Both the position numbers and the translations under genes were made by a program. Shown here in pieces: positions 11,555 through 22,879 of a DNA stretch of 64,000 nt. The stretch covers positions 18,217,476 through 18,281,475 of the forward strand of contig JABAKD010000025.1 of the NCBI GenBank assembly GCA_012845835.1, read 5' to 3'. A model generated the notes under the pieces. It saw only the letters and a program-made list of their open reading frames with translations. It made no database searches and was not told where the DNA came from. This stretch comes from Undaria pinnatifida (Eukaryota > Sar > Phaeophyceae > Laminariales > Alariaceae). Numbering within the stretch: the stretch's first letter is position 1; each line of letters starts with the position of its first letter.

Positions 11555-11565
11555 CTATATCACTC

Positions 11566-11858
11566 ACTGCCCCCGTGGCGTATCCGGTCATCCTTGAGCC
11601 TGGTATAGGTCAATTTCGCGAGTTCGAATCCCCCCGAGTGCGTACTCGTATACATTTTCGTAGGACTTTTTTTTGTGCACTAATTGACTGGCGGAAAGCG
11701 CGAGAGCGTGAGTTGGCACTACTCGATGAAAAATCGACGATCAGTGGGTGCTGAACCCTATGCGCCAAAATAAATGAAGACAATAACCGGGGGGGGGGGA
11801 AGGGACGACACCTGTGATCACGGCTTGTATGTCTAGAAGCTGGAAAGTAGAAGAGTGC
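11566..11858 (+). mobile_element. tRNA-derived SINE (SINE1), copy a
   Basis: The head has a Pol III A-box-like segment (GTGGCGTATCCGGTCATCC) and a B-box-like GAGTTCGAATCCCC at about 11620. It is followed by a tail of about 215 bp ending CTGGAAAGTAGAAGAGTG. Five other copies in the window lie on the - strand. The tRNA-like cloverleaf is incomplete, so this is a retroposon rather than a tRNA gene. Confidence 0.85.
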
Positions 11859-11861
11859 CAA

Positions 11862-12640
11862 AACAATAAGAAAACTCGCTAAAAGAGATGATCAATCAGC
11901 AATCAGCAGAAAGAAGCACGTCAAGTACGAAGCAACACAAACTTATTTGTCAGTTACGTACCAACACGACCGCTTGCACTTGACCGGCAAACGACCACAC
12001 AGCAACGGAGCCAGGGACCACAGCAACAACAAAGCACACCGCCTATTTTTCTCCAAAGAGTCTTCTCGGGGGGAGAAACACCAAACGATGCGATACCGGG
12101 ACGAATGCATGCCACTCACTGGTTCTTCCGTGGATACTGTCTACTTACTACGACCTTCGCGTGGCGCAGCTTAACAACAGGAGGAACGATTGTTTTCTCC
12201 TTGTTTTTTGTGTGGAAAATGTATTCCCTGTTTTTTGGTACACACCCTCCCCCCATGCCATTAAATAAGTCACAGACAAAAGCATGTTGTGTGTAATAGA
12301 GCATCGCTGTGTGTGCTCTTACTCGTCCGTACCAGTACCTGTATTACTTGCACGAGCGTACAAACCATGTCGATTTGCCCGAACTTGTATAATACCACCC
12401 TCGAGGCCCCCGGGACGCAGCCACTCGCAATGCTGCTGTGTTGCTTTTCTGGGGCAGTAATCGTAATCACTACTACCTCCTCCTTGTTTAGTCATGCGTC
12501 CGCTTGCCACGTCTATATCAATGTATGTACGTGTGCCTACCGCAATTCAACAAATAAATGCACTTTTATGATACTGTACCGCAGTACCATGGGGATTTTT
12601 TTTACGGTAAATATTACCAGGTATTTGTTTTGGGACAAAA
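11862..12640. other. Stretch without a recognised gene
   Basis: Several short frames on both strands overlap without protein features. No clear tandem or dispersed repeat was identified. Confidence 0.4.
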
Positions 12641-12644
12641 TATG

Positions 12645-12830
12645 ACGCCAATTTGGAAAAAATGTCTTGCGAAATTGTATTCTGTCAACCTCTCCATACA
12701 TCAAGATCCGAAGAATAACTGGAGAGTACCGTTCAAAATACAATTTTTGCGCGCTTCTCGCTTGTTTCGCTCAGCATCCATCCGCGTTCACGTCGAGGTG
12801 CTGAAGGGATTGACCAACAACAACAGTCTG
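12645..12830 (+). repeat. Dispersed repeat R1, copy 2 (partial)
   Basis: It contains GCCAATTTGGAAA, then CTTCTCGCTTGTTTCGCTCAG and CCGCGTTCACGTCGAGGTG, shared with 13440-13800 and 44150-44465. It ends before the ACTGAGGCCGA part. Confidence 0.6.
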
Positions 12831-13134
12831 TAGCCAGCGCATTTCTTGCAACCATACACCAACGTGTTCGAAACACTACTACCTTGATTTTCACACCTAC
12901 CTTTAGAAGTGCATCCACGTTTCGTTTGTGGGGATAAATATACATGGATTTCTTTTTAGTGTGGGATATTTATCATGCGGTCCTGAAAGATGGATCGTTG
13001 ATCGTGGGCCAATATATATGGAACGACTCTCTGGAGCGGCAACGAAAAAGACTGACAAAAAAATGTTTCTCGTACTACTGCGATATGTAAAAGCGATCAC
13101 TCCGTTCGTTGTGTTTATTTTCTATTTTTGTTAT

Positions 13135-13322
13135 GGTCTGGCCTGTTTGTTGTGTTTTCGCACCCGGTACGCTAGCATTTCACTTGCTTCATACCTTGAT
13201 TAATTGCGATTGTTTGGTTTACTCTTTCTCACAGTCTGTGACCACATAATAATAAGTTGTATATCTCTCCTGGGTGAAGAATCAGCACGGACACTGGGTG
13301 TAATGATGTCGTTGGGTAGGGA
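13135..13322 (-). repeat. Dispersed repeat R5, copy 2 (inverted)
   Basis: It is the reverse complement of the 1890-2075 repeat: CACCCGGTACGCTAGC at one end and ATGATGTCGTTGGGTAG at the other. Confidence 0.6.
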
Positions 13323-13439
13323 ACGGCCCCCCTCGAAGACAACGAACGCTCGAAGAAAGGTATGCAACCGTGAATCGAAAAGCAACGACACAGCAGTCGT
13401 ACGACAATAGGCCAAACGCTTCGAGGTATGACCATGAAA

Positions 13440-13800
13440 AAAGTGTGGTGGGGACGAAATAAGATGCCAATTTGGAAACGATGCCAACTTGGAAATATAT
13501 GTTTTCCCATATATATGTGTTTTTCGTTCAAGCTCTGCATATGCCAAGATACAAGCATAGCTCAGGCGTATACCGCCCAAAACAAAGAAAATGAGCACTT
13601 CTCGCTTGTCTCGCTCAGCCCACGTACCCGATCCCGGCCAGGTGCGGAATGGATACGGCAGGGCGAGGAGTGTTTGAGCTGCCCCCCGAAGACGGCGCTC
13701 GGACAAAGCCATTTGACCGAGAATTCCAGTTCCGAGAATCGCATACTGAGGCCGAGACGGAAAAAAAATCCTGACCGAATCCCCCCTTGGAAAAAGAATG
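13440..13800 (+). repeat. Dispersed repeat R1, copy 3
   Basis: This is the longest R1 copy. It has GATGCCAATTTGGAAA, CTTCTCGCTTGTCTCGCTCAG, GACCGAGAATTCCAGTTCCG, ATCGCATACTGAGGCCGAGA and a TATATATAT end. The match to 44150-44465 is clear across the whole length. Confidence 0.7.
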
Positions 13801-13829
13801 ATCATTTATATATATTTATATGTATGGCA

Positions 13830-14025
13830 GCTCGACACCCAATGTTACCGGTGTCCTTAATAGTGCCGGCATTTTCGGGTGGCACATACCACTACTGCTA
13901 TTGGGAGTCCCCAACTCACTTATGGTAACTCTATTCCCAATGGTGCCGGTGTCCATATTAGTGTCGGTATTTTGGGGTGGCACATATCGGCACTACTGCT
14001 GTTCGGAGTCCCCAACTGATTTGTA
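13830..14025 (+). repeat. Tandem duplication, two units of about 98 bp
   Basis: Both units contain CCCAATG.TACCGGTGTCC, GT(G/C)CCGG or GTCGG followed by ATTTT.GGGTGGCACAT, CACTACTGCT and GGAGTCCCCAACT. The second unit ends near 14025. Confidence 0.7.
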
Positions 14026-14727
14026 GAGTATGCGTACCAGTCGGGCTGGTACAGTTATCTCGGCAAACACAGAACACAGACAACACACCCGCGCACCGCG
14101 CACCACAGCCAAGCAGTGGTCAGCTACAGACAGTCGTTAGCAGCAAGGCAGCAGTAGTAGCAACAACAGCAGCAGCAGGCAAGCATAGCAGAGCAACAGC
14201 TTTCCCCCTTCTTATCTGTGGTGAGCTGGGTGCTATCAGTTACGGGAGGTGTCGAGAGATGTCAGCTGACAAAAAATTGCTGACGATGCCCGTACGTTTT
14301 CTGTCGTGTGGTCAATACTACGGGCTATTCGTCCGTTGCGTACGTAGGCATTAGGTCGCCTGCTGCAAGCCAGAAAAATGCTTGGGCTAGTCGGGACAAG
14401 AAGTCTGTAAAAGCAAGAAGCTAGTGTAGTCGGGCCAAGAAGCTCTGTAAAAGCAAGCCCGCTTGGGCTGGTCGTATCGGGCACCGCACACGAGTTTATA
14501 TCTATTAATAAAAGTCAAAATTTAGCGTCGGGGGGCCTACCGGGTACTTCCGGGGGCCCCTATCGGGGGGCAGCACCGAGCCTTCGACTCGTGGTGCGGG
14601 AAGCCCTGGGGTTATTCTTACGACGTGCGGTGGTGCACTGGCGCACCTTTTTCGCGAGATTTCCGAATAACGCACCATGTGCCGGAGCAAAAGCGCGGCT
14701 TGCCACACACCCGTTTTTTCGTGCCGC

Positions 14728-15335
14728 AAAAAATATGCGGCCCCCCTTTTGCTGTAGTAAAGGAAAAACTGGGTACATTTTCGCGGAAGGCGTTTCTTTT
14801 TTCCTGGTCATTTCGCCGTAAGGCTGGATCTTTTGCAGTAAAATTTGGAGTGGTAAATTTTGTCTTTAGGGATGTTTCGGGGTATTGGGCTCAGTTCTGA
14901 CCATTTCTGATCAGAACGGCGTCTTACGGGGAGTTTTTTTTGGAAAAAAAGCTCCGCGATTTTACCACCCATCAAATCTGCTGGTGTGAATTTGGGCTCC
15001 AAATTTTACCAACTCAAAAGTGGTCGAATTTCAAAAAATATGCGGCCCCCCTTTTGCTGTAGTAAAGGAAAAACTGGGTACATTTTCGCGGAAGGCGTTT
15101 CTTTTTTCCTGGTCATTTCGCCGTAAGGCTGGATCTTTTGCAGTAAAATTTGAAGTGGTAAATTTTGTCTTTAGGGATGTTTCGGGGTATTGGGCTCAGT
15201 TCTGACCATTTCTGATCAGAACGGCGTCTTACGGGGAGTTTTTTTTGGAAAAAAAGCTCCGAGATTTTACCACCCATCAAATCGGCTGGTGTGAATTTGG
15301 GCTCCAAATTTTACCAACTCAAAAGTGGTCGAATT
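14728..15335 (+). repeat. Recent tandem duplication, two 305-bp units
   Basis: AAAAAATATGCGGCCCCCCT starts at 14728 and again at 15033. The units differ at only a few bases, for example TGGAGTGGT against TGAAGTGGT. Each unit also contains a small inverted pair around TTCTGACCATTTCTGATCAGAA. The near identity indicates a young duplication or an assembly effect. Confidence 0.9.
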
Positions 15336-15900
15336 AAGTTTTGCTCCATACCTCGGAGGCTTTGCACGAGTATAGATGGGTCTTATTTAGACTGCTGTGG
15401 GATACAACGAGACTATAAGAGACGGGCTACGTATATATATACTTGTCCGCAACCCACAGCCTACAGCTCATGACACGGCTGGGACACAGCACCCCTGCAC
15501 CGACCACCAAGAGTGAGATAACCCGTATATCCTTGCCACCATCGCGTGTGTTGTGGCGGACCTACAGCTGTGCGAGGCAAAGTAAATTCGTCTCCTCGAG
15601 GGGACGATTTGAATCGGACGACCATCAAAACAACCCAGCGTGTTTTTTCCCAACTCTAAAAAGCAAACAGCAGTGGATACAGGCGATGATGCGCCATGAG
15701 ATAGGACTCTCTCTCAGCGACAGTAGAAGTCCTACAGCTCCTCATTCCGTGCCCTATCTACAACGAGCTGGTGAAGGGAGACGATTGCCCATCCTGGCCT
15801 GTGTCACTGCGTCACTCGTGGAGTTCAAAATATGGCTGAACAAGAGTACTATTCTGAAATGGCTGATTCCCGCATGAAAAAAAGCAAAAAAAATCGACTC
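15336..15900. other. Stretch without a recognised gene
   Basis: A + frame of 144 codons (15443-15877) has an ATG start and balanced composition but no recognisable motif or splice evidence. It could be a small unknown gene or chance. Confidence 0.3.
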
Positions 15901-15905
15901 CACGA

Positions 15906-16696
15906 TTAGGCCATTTCTTACACAGTTGGATTCGGTCAGTCAAAAAGGGTCGTTTTCGACTGGATTCTTCTGGCCCTTCTTCTTATCGCCAGTCGAGTCG
16001 ATTCTACAGTTTTGTGCCCTTCCTAGAGGCAGTTGGTGTGAGGGAGTACTGCCGTATGGCAGTCGAAATTCGGTTGGCAGCTCTGTGCTTCGCGCGTTCT
16101 TCGCGAGCAACGCGTGCTTCGTGCGCGACGAACCCTCGTCCAAGCGGGTTGGTGGCGTTGGGCTTAGGCGAAAGGCGCCAAGGCTACGTTCGTGGCGTTG
16201 CACTCAGCCGAGGGCCGCCAAAGCTACAGCAGGCGTAGCCGTTGTTGGCAAAACGGCATCGATATCGCGCGCTGCTGCTGTCGTGTGATACACGCTGCTG
16301 GCGAGCGGAGCTAGGAGTGCGTCACGCTGACTTGCGGCGAGAAGCAACATCAGTGATAGCCAAGGAAGCGTCGGCGCTGTTGTATGATACTGCTGTGTGG
16401 TACCTGGTATGGGTGTGTGGGCGTGTGGGTGTGTGTTTTGTGGTGGGATAGGCGATGCAATGGGTAAACAAGTGTAAAACTTTCTCGACTGAGTTTTTCG
16501 ACTGGCAGATCCAGTCCAAAAAGTAAAGTTTTTCGCCTGGATCCCCCAGTCGGAAAACTCAGTCGAAAAAAATTGAGTCGAAAACACCCTTTTTCGACGG
16601 CCTTTTTCGACTGCTGTGTAAGAAAGGCCGATTTGGGCTCCAGTCGGAAAAGGCCGTTTTCGACTGACAAATCCGACTGTGTAAGAAGTGGCCTAA
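15906..16696 (+). mobile_element. TIR transposon, about 58-bp terminal inverted repeats
   Basis: The left end starts TTAGGCCATTTCTTACACAG; the reverse complement of the right end starts TTAGGCCACTTCTTACACAG. Similarity continues for about 58 bp to TTTTCGACTGG or TTTTCCGACTGG. The word CAGTCGAAAA or its complement is repeated many times near the right end (16480-16680), including a second inverted pair at 16487-16505 and 16546-16564. No transposase is recognised and no convincing target-site duplication was found. It is probably non-autonomous. Confidence 0.8.
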
Positions 16697-16699
16697 GGC

Positions 16700-18400
16700 G
16701 GCCCACGGAACAATTCTAAAGTTCTTTTTTTGACTGGTTGAAAATCCACCTTCAGTCCAAATTTATTTTTCACCCCTCAAATTTTACAGAAATTTTACTG
16801 CATAAGACCGGGCCTACGGGGGAAAACAATGGGCCGGTTTCGCCATCGGCTAAAGTTTGTGTAGGTTGTTTCCGACGACGAAAGTTTTTTTTTAATTTTG
16901 AATTGCATAATGTCACGTCTTTTTGGCACGTAAAGTTGTAAGGACCCTCTTCCCCATGTACATTCTCGACACTCGACAAGCCGGCTCGAGACTCTCGAAA
17001 CACAGCAGTCATCATGCATTCAGGCAGAACACAGGCTCAACCTTAGAGTGTACCTGGTACCTGATAATAGGTGGTAAAGGCTACGGGGTTTTATAACCGG
17101 TAGGTGGTGCTGCTGCTGTCGAACATCTCACAGCCCGTCCGTATTGCTGTTGGTCTGACTGATGCTTTGACGGCGGGACTTTGTCCCAACGTGCTCTAAT
17201 GCAACTGCTGTGTTTCTCTCTGGAGTGTGTCAAGTGGATGAGGAAGCTTGGGTGTTTGAGCAATGCTAGCCCTGAGCGAAGTGTGCGTCCACGACCATTT
17301 TACCATAAGTTACTTTTCTTTCGTTTCCGTTTTTTTTTTCTCGCCTTCGTACTTCTTTTGCTTGCACTATTTATGCATACCAGTACATTGTAGTGTTTCT
17401 GCAGGCTATACGGACCCCTAATGCCCGCCTACTACAAGGTAAAAGGAGCGTGCAACACGCACGTTTAGAGCATTTTCACGCATTATTTACGCATATCATG
17501 TCCAAAAATTCGCTTGTGGTGCGGGGCCGCACCACGGCCTCCGATCCACGGTGCGCGATTCGTACATTACATATCATTTTTAATATATCAAGCGCACAAT
17601 GCTGGCCCCACGAGGTAGCCTGAGTGTCCCGAGAAAACTGCCATTAACGGCTCATGCTTTTTTAGTGATACGTCGATTCTTCGGAGGAATCGACCCATCC
17701 AGGAATTTCTTGTTGACTATAGCCCCTCGATTAACATTCAAACAGTTCAATTTTCTTGAATTATGGAGGAAGTCGTTTCGTGGTTTTCACGATATGAATT
17801 CCGACTTTCCCCAACACCTTTACACACGGGAGTTAATATTTGTGGCCTGTGGGTGCTCCACCAGGAAATGACCATGGAGGCTCTCTGGATTAGCAAAAAC
17901 AATCGGGTATTCGGCGACACGCACCTTTGACCATTCAGTATCAGCGCAAGAGCTTCCATCTGTAGAAGTGCAGGGGTCTGGCGTTTGGATCCACGCTTTA
18001 GTTTCTGTATTCCCTGGTAGTGTGTGAGATGGGCGTTCGAAGAGCTTTAGGATCAAGTGTGCACCGCCCGACGCCTGATGCGGAACGCCAGATCTCACTC
18101 GTCGATCTTCATTCGATATATATATAGACTTAATTACTTAGTTCTCGACCCCCTCGGAGGTCTCGCTCGGCATATCCTCCCCCCTCTCAGCCCTTCTCAG
18201 CCCGTAATTGCCGAAAAGAAAATTAGTTGCTGGGGAAAAGAACCGTCCCGAAGTTCCTTGCCTTCCTTGCTTCCCCTATAGTCGAATTCGTAGCTCTCAT
18301 TCTCTGATCTTTTTACTGCTTGCTCTCTGATATTTTTATTTTGCTTTTTCAGCAACTTCTTTTTTGTACTTTTACATTTGAAGTTGGCCAATTGCTGGCT
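16700..18400. other. Stretch without a recognised gene
   Basis: A near-perfect palindrome GTGGTGCGGGGCCGCACCAC lies at about 17517-17536. Two TACC(A/T)GGTA 9-mers lie near 16400 and 17052. Short frames on both strands have no recognisable features. Confidence 0.4.
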
Positions 18401-18403
18401 GTT

Positions 18404-18855
18404 GAGAGGGAATTGCCGTTGACGGCTGCAAACAATTTGAATTTGAAATTTGCCGGATCGGCAACAACAATTTGAAGTTAAAATTTGCGAAGCGGACCAA
18501 GGCTAGTGCGGGAGGAGGCTCCGCCAACAGTGGGGGTGGTGGAGGTTCAGGATCAGGCGTGTGGACGCTGGTCGGGAAAGAACGGGACTCAGCTTCTTCT
18601 GGCAATCCTGATTGGCCGTGCCTGAGCAAGGGTTGTGACGGCTTCCTCATCGCACGAAATAGAAAAAACAGGAGTTCCCAGTACGCTGTCTGCGACACCT
18701 GCAGGAGTAACGACCCTTCCACGTGCCAAGCTTTTCATAACCTTAACAATGAAGCACTGGGGAAGCGGCGACAACCCTCGTATGTGACTGGTGTGACGCG
18801 GGCACCTGTGATTTACCTTCGATCGGCGTCCCTAACGAAGGAGCTGAGAGCTTGA
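18404..18855 (+). CDS. Candidate exon with a Cys-rich, zinc-ribbon-like segment
   Basis: A frame open from about 18404 to the stop at 18853-18855 has no early ATG, so it would have to be an internal or terminal exon. It encodes a Gly/Ser-rich linker (GGGSANSGGGGGSGSG), then a segment with WPCLSKGCDGF and CDTCRSNDPSTC. The C-x4-C and C-x2-C pairs could bind zinc. An overlapping frame in the 3' part encodes another Cys-rich string, CDWCDAGTCDLPSIG, ending near a GTGAGT donor at about 18862. Which frame is used is unclear. The family is not recognised. It could belong to the same gene as 20542-21084, but phases could not be joined. Confidence 0.3.
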
Positions 18856-19269
18856 CGAAACGTGAGTTTCATTTCTTCGTGTTGTTGGAATGTGGTGTTT
18901 GCTGTCAGCTGCTATACTACTCATGTTGAGAGTTTGTTCCCGTTGTCAGTGTGTTCAGCGCCGTGCGACATAGGTAAGACACTAGGTGTCAACACCCTGT
19001 ATTTTCGGTAGTGCTGCGTTGAGTGTTGGCTGAGTGTGCTGCAAGTTGTGCGCAATAGACTATGTGGTTTTGGGTGTTGGTGAACTCAAGCGAATCCTGT
19101 TTCCAATAATGATGCACATTGAAATTTACATTGTTTGACCTTGTGTGCCTGTCTGCAACGTTTGCTGTAGCATGTGTGTGCTACACCAGCGTGGTCGAAC
19201 TACTACACGGTGTGGAAGCTGTGCTTGGGGACGCGTAGCCTGAACAAACTCAAGTTCGCCTTGATGGTC

Positions 19270-20130
19270 ACGGAGGGCAGTCCCGTCGTCGGGGTAAGCA
19301 TGTTGTACTAGTTGTCTACGCAGTGACGCTGCGTGCTGTGATTTATTTTTCATGCGTACAACCAAACACACTTTTTGTATGTACGAGTACGTGTACGGGG
19401 CAGTCCCGTCATCGGGGTGTAAGCGGGAGTTGTACAAGTAATGGTCTATGCAGCAGTGACGCTGTGTGCTGTGATTTTTTTTCATACGTACAACCAAATA
19501 CACTTTATGTATGTACGACTAGGTCCATGCAGTGACGCTGTGTGACGTTATTTATTTTTCATAAGTGCAACCACACTTTTTGTATGGACGACTACGTGGA
19601 CGGGGCAGTCCCGTCATCGGGGTATAAGCGGGAATTGTACGAGTAATGGTCTAGACCTATGCAGTGACGCTGTGTGCTGTGATTTCTTTTTCATACGTAC
19701 AACCAAACACACTTCATGTATGTACGACTACGAGTACGGGGCAGTCCCGTCATCGGGGTAAGCGGGGGTTGAACAAGTGGTCCATGCAGTGACGCTTTGA
19801 GCTGTGATATAAACACACTTTTTGGATGTACGACTACGACTACGTGGTATCTATACATGTAAGACGCAATGTAAACGGGCAAGTCTCATCACGGGGGTCA
19901 GCCAGGGTTGTAAAAATGGTCCATGCAGTGATAAATAACACAGCAGCATGATACCATCAACACCAGTCGCAGTACACACAGGAGGTTGATATATAGAATT
20001 AAACAGAAGCTGAAGCTAACCTGGGTGGTGCTGGAGAGCAGTCCCGTGATTGGGGTTAGCGAGTTGTTCATGTAGTGACGCGGTGTACTACTACTGTTGA
20101 TAATTTTTAATACAACCACATAAACTCTTT
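19270..20130 (+). repeat. Minisatellite, about six irregular units of 110-200 bp
   Basis: The word GGGGCAGTCCCGTCATCGGGG recurs near 19275, 19397, 19599 and 19738, with weaker forms near 19878 and 20038. It alternates with GCAGTGACGCTGTGTGCTGTGA and CATACGTACAACCAAACACAC. Units differ in length by internal deletions. If the neighbouring exons belong to one gene, this lies in an intron. Confidence 0.8.
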
Positions 20131-20541
20131 GTATTAACGAGTACAAGTAGGGTGCGCAACCTCTTCAGGAATCGCAGTACACGTCGGTCGTAATAATATT
20201 GATAGCAGCAGTATTAGAGTAGTACCGAACAATACATACAGCAGGTACTGACTCTTACCCTTCGTTGTCGGTATTCCGCCGGTAGGCCTTATATAGCAGT
20301 ATACCGGGGCTTACGCGTACCAGTTGCGACTGTGAATGCCGTTCGTTCCTGTCCCAGTGGTGGTGTTAGCAACGTTGTGGTACCAGACAGGGCTTTGCCC
20401 ATAAACGACCGCTTTCATTACAACAGTGTTAAATTGTACGACTTCATTTCAAACTTTGGAAACCGACGACAGCTACGTGGCCTTGCTATTTTGAACATTC
20501 ACTGAACGCTAGGTATTCCCATCCGTTGTTGTCGTTTGCAG

Positions 20542-21084
20542 AAGCCCTGCGAAGCAGTCGGCGAGGGCCGCCAAGTCAGCGAGGACATAAACACGAAGTG
20601 CACCGGCGACATCAAGGTCGGTGACCTCCTGAAGAAGGCAGGCTACCACTTGCTCGATATACATCCCGCATTCCATTCCCACGGTGCCAAGAGGGCGTTC
20701 GACATCGAGGTACGCTCTACTCTTATCTTGCGTCCTGTGTGTCACGAGTCGAGACATCCATGTCTCTTGTTCAAGACTAGGGGATTGCGTGCGGATATAG
20801 TCCATGAAGTGCGGCTCTTCTTCCAAATACCAACAGCAAGTACAACAATACCACAACAATTACTAACAACGAAAGAGCTCCAATAATTTGGATGGTTACG
20901 ACGTCTGCTGGAGAGAGGTACGAATACTTTTTTGCACATACTTATCGACGTCCTCCCGCTATGCTTCAACGTTTGTGGACAGATTCACAAGATCATCGAC
21001 AAAAAACAAGAGTGCAAGGTGCTGGGTACGTCCGCTGAGGAGGAGTCCAAGCAAGCCTGCATGCTCCTTCGGAAGCAATGTTGA
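20542..21084 (+). CDS. Three 3'-terminal exons of an unknown spliced gene
   Basis: Three exons join without a phase change. Exon A is 20542-20709 (56 codons, preceded by a pyrimidine-rich tract and TTTGCAG, followed by GTACGC). Exon B is 20876-20917 (14 codons, preceded by GAAAG, followed by GTACGA). Exon C is 20983-21084 (33 codons plus TGA, preceded by GTGGACAG). The introns are 166 and 65 bases. The peptide includes KKAGYHLLDIHPAFHSHG and ends MLLRKQC. It is hydrophilic, with no membrane segment and no recognised domain. Exons upstream of A must exist, because no start codon lies near its acceptor. Each exon length is a multiple of three, so skipping any would keep the frame, which weakens phase as proof. 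Confidence 0.5.
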
Positions 21085-21477
21085 CAGCACGCTTTTTATA
21101 GAACGTTAAGTTGTGGTTTCTATGTACCAGCATCGTTTTTTGAGCACTATGCCTAAATGCATGCTCTTCGTCCTTCGGAATACAAATGTACTTCACATGT
21201 TCGCGGTGTGTGCGTTCAAGTTTCTGCTTCCAGCATGTTTTTTTTGGCACTGCGCTCCTTTACATCTTAAGTTGTAGTTTTCCTGTCTCTATCGTTGACA
21301 AGCGCGTACCTGGTGTTTACGCACTGCGATAATTTATTATTGATGATCGACTTAGAGAGAGCTATTAATAAGTGTACAGGTGCTACCTGAAAGGTGGAAG
21401 GATATGCCAAGCGAGTCCTCCGACGTGCCCATCATGGACTGGGCGAATGGATGATAATAATAAACTCATGATCATAT

Positions 21478-21612
21478 TCGTCTCCATCCTTTACCGTTGT
21501 ACTATATATGGACCTCTTGGCATTTTCAAGTCGCCAGTTGCGCCATTTGTGCTTCTTTTCCGCCTATTTACTGACTGTCCATTCCTCCTTCCGCGAGCGA
21601 AGCCCTTGTATA
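21478..21612 (+). repeat. R11-like tail fragment
   Basis: CCTCTTGGCATTTTCAAGTCGC, TTCTTTTCCGCC and CTCCTTCCGCGAGCGAAGCCCTTGTATATA correspond in order to the tail of R11 (see 32780-32931). The GC-rich hairpin is missing here. Confidence 0.6.
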
Positions 21613-21621
21613 TATATATTC

Positions 21622-21912
21622 TCACACTTTTACTTTCCAGATTCTGGACAAGCCGTGGTCACAGGTGTCGTCCCTTCTTCCCCCCGGCTAGTGCCTTCAA
21701 TTTGTATCGCGCATTGGGTTCAGCAATCCCACTTCTCGTCGATTTTTCATCGTGTGTTGCTAACTCACGCTCTCGCGCTTTCCGCAAGTCAATTTGTGCA
21801 CAAGAAAAAGTCCCAACAAACTGATACGAGTATGCACTCGGCGGGGCTCGAACTCACGAAACTGACCTATATCAGGCTCGAGGATAACCTGATACGCCAC
21901 CGGGGCGACCGG
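21622..21912 (-). mobile_element. tRNA-derived SINE (SINE1), copy b
   Basis: Full-length copy on the - strand. The tail begins CACACTTTTACTTTCCAG on the + strand, and the tRNA-like head with B-box complement GGGCTCGAACTC lies at about 21840. The head ends CACCGGGGCGACCGG at 21912. Confidence 0.85.
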
Positions 21913-22194
21913 TCAATACAGGTGTGTGAGTGTGCCTTTGCATTACATCAAGAGCAGAAGAGAGATCACTTCGGAACAGCAGTAGCGATCGACGTCCACC
22001 GCATGTTCCATCATGACCCGACAGCACTAACAACCCGAGCATCAGGCCTGGCTGCTCCTCCGCTGGTCTGCCACACATACAGGGAGTAGACAGGAACTTG
22101 CGTACGAACCCGGTAGACCCAAGTAGTCCACTCCAAAAGTCAATTCAAACTATAACACTTACTGTTTCATGCATACTGAATTCCACATATGTCT

Positions 22195-22445
22195 GGTTTT
22201 GTCCCCCCCAATGCGGGTTATACAGCAGTTACCGTGCGCAGAACAAGGTTTAACGTCTTAGTCCTGTTGACCCTGGCATTAGCAGGGGAGTCACCGACCT
22301 GTATCCTTCACGAGGGTATACACACCCCGTAACACGCGCGATCGAAGTATCACACGCAGCAAGCAAAGCTGAGTTTTGATCAAAAATCCTTTTTGGCCGA
22401 TCTCACAGCTGAAGTGTATTTACATTTTTTAAGTATGACCTTCCG
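22195..22445 (+). repeat. Dispersed repeat R4, diverged copy
   Basis: GTTTTGTCCCCCC, GTTGACCCTGGCATTAGC, GAGTCACCGACCTGTATCC, ACGCGCGATCGAAGTATCACAC and TTGCAAAGTTGAGTTT (or AAGCAAAGCTGAG) occur in the same order as in 24455-24715, 26855-27070 and, inverted, 53640-53890. A second related fragment follows at 22480-22560. Confidence 0.65.
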
Positions 22446-22559
22446 CAATTTTTGCTGCTGTATATTAGCGAAACATAGACGTACCACGCAGCTTGCAAAG
22501 TTGAGTTTCAACCAATTAAATCGGTCGTACTAACAGCTGACGTTTTTCAATTTTATAGT

Positions 22560-22875
22560 TTTTATAAAATACAAGGTTCCCCTCCGGGAAGTGCCTAGGG
22601 GAGTGGCGCGAGGACACATTTATCACTACCGGACGCAATGGCCACTTTTGTTTGTACATACAAAAAAATCTTGCCCGGAAAAGTAATGCATTCGCATTTT
22701 ACCCGCACAGTACTTCTTGGGTGTACTCAATAGCAGTACTTTAAACTTTTTGGGTACTCGATATAAACGTGCCTACGAGCGATCTGTTGTTAAGAAAATA
22801 CCGACAACACCACTTGACAACACTCAAAGCTTTTACACCGTATGATATGCATGATTTTGAGAAGAATGTCACACT
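22560..22875. other. Stretch without a recognised gene
   Basis: No protein frame, tandem repeat or known dispersed repeat was identified. Confidence 0.4.
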
Positions 22876-22879
22876 TCGA

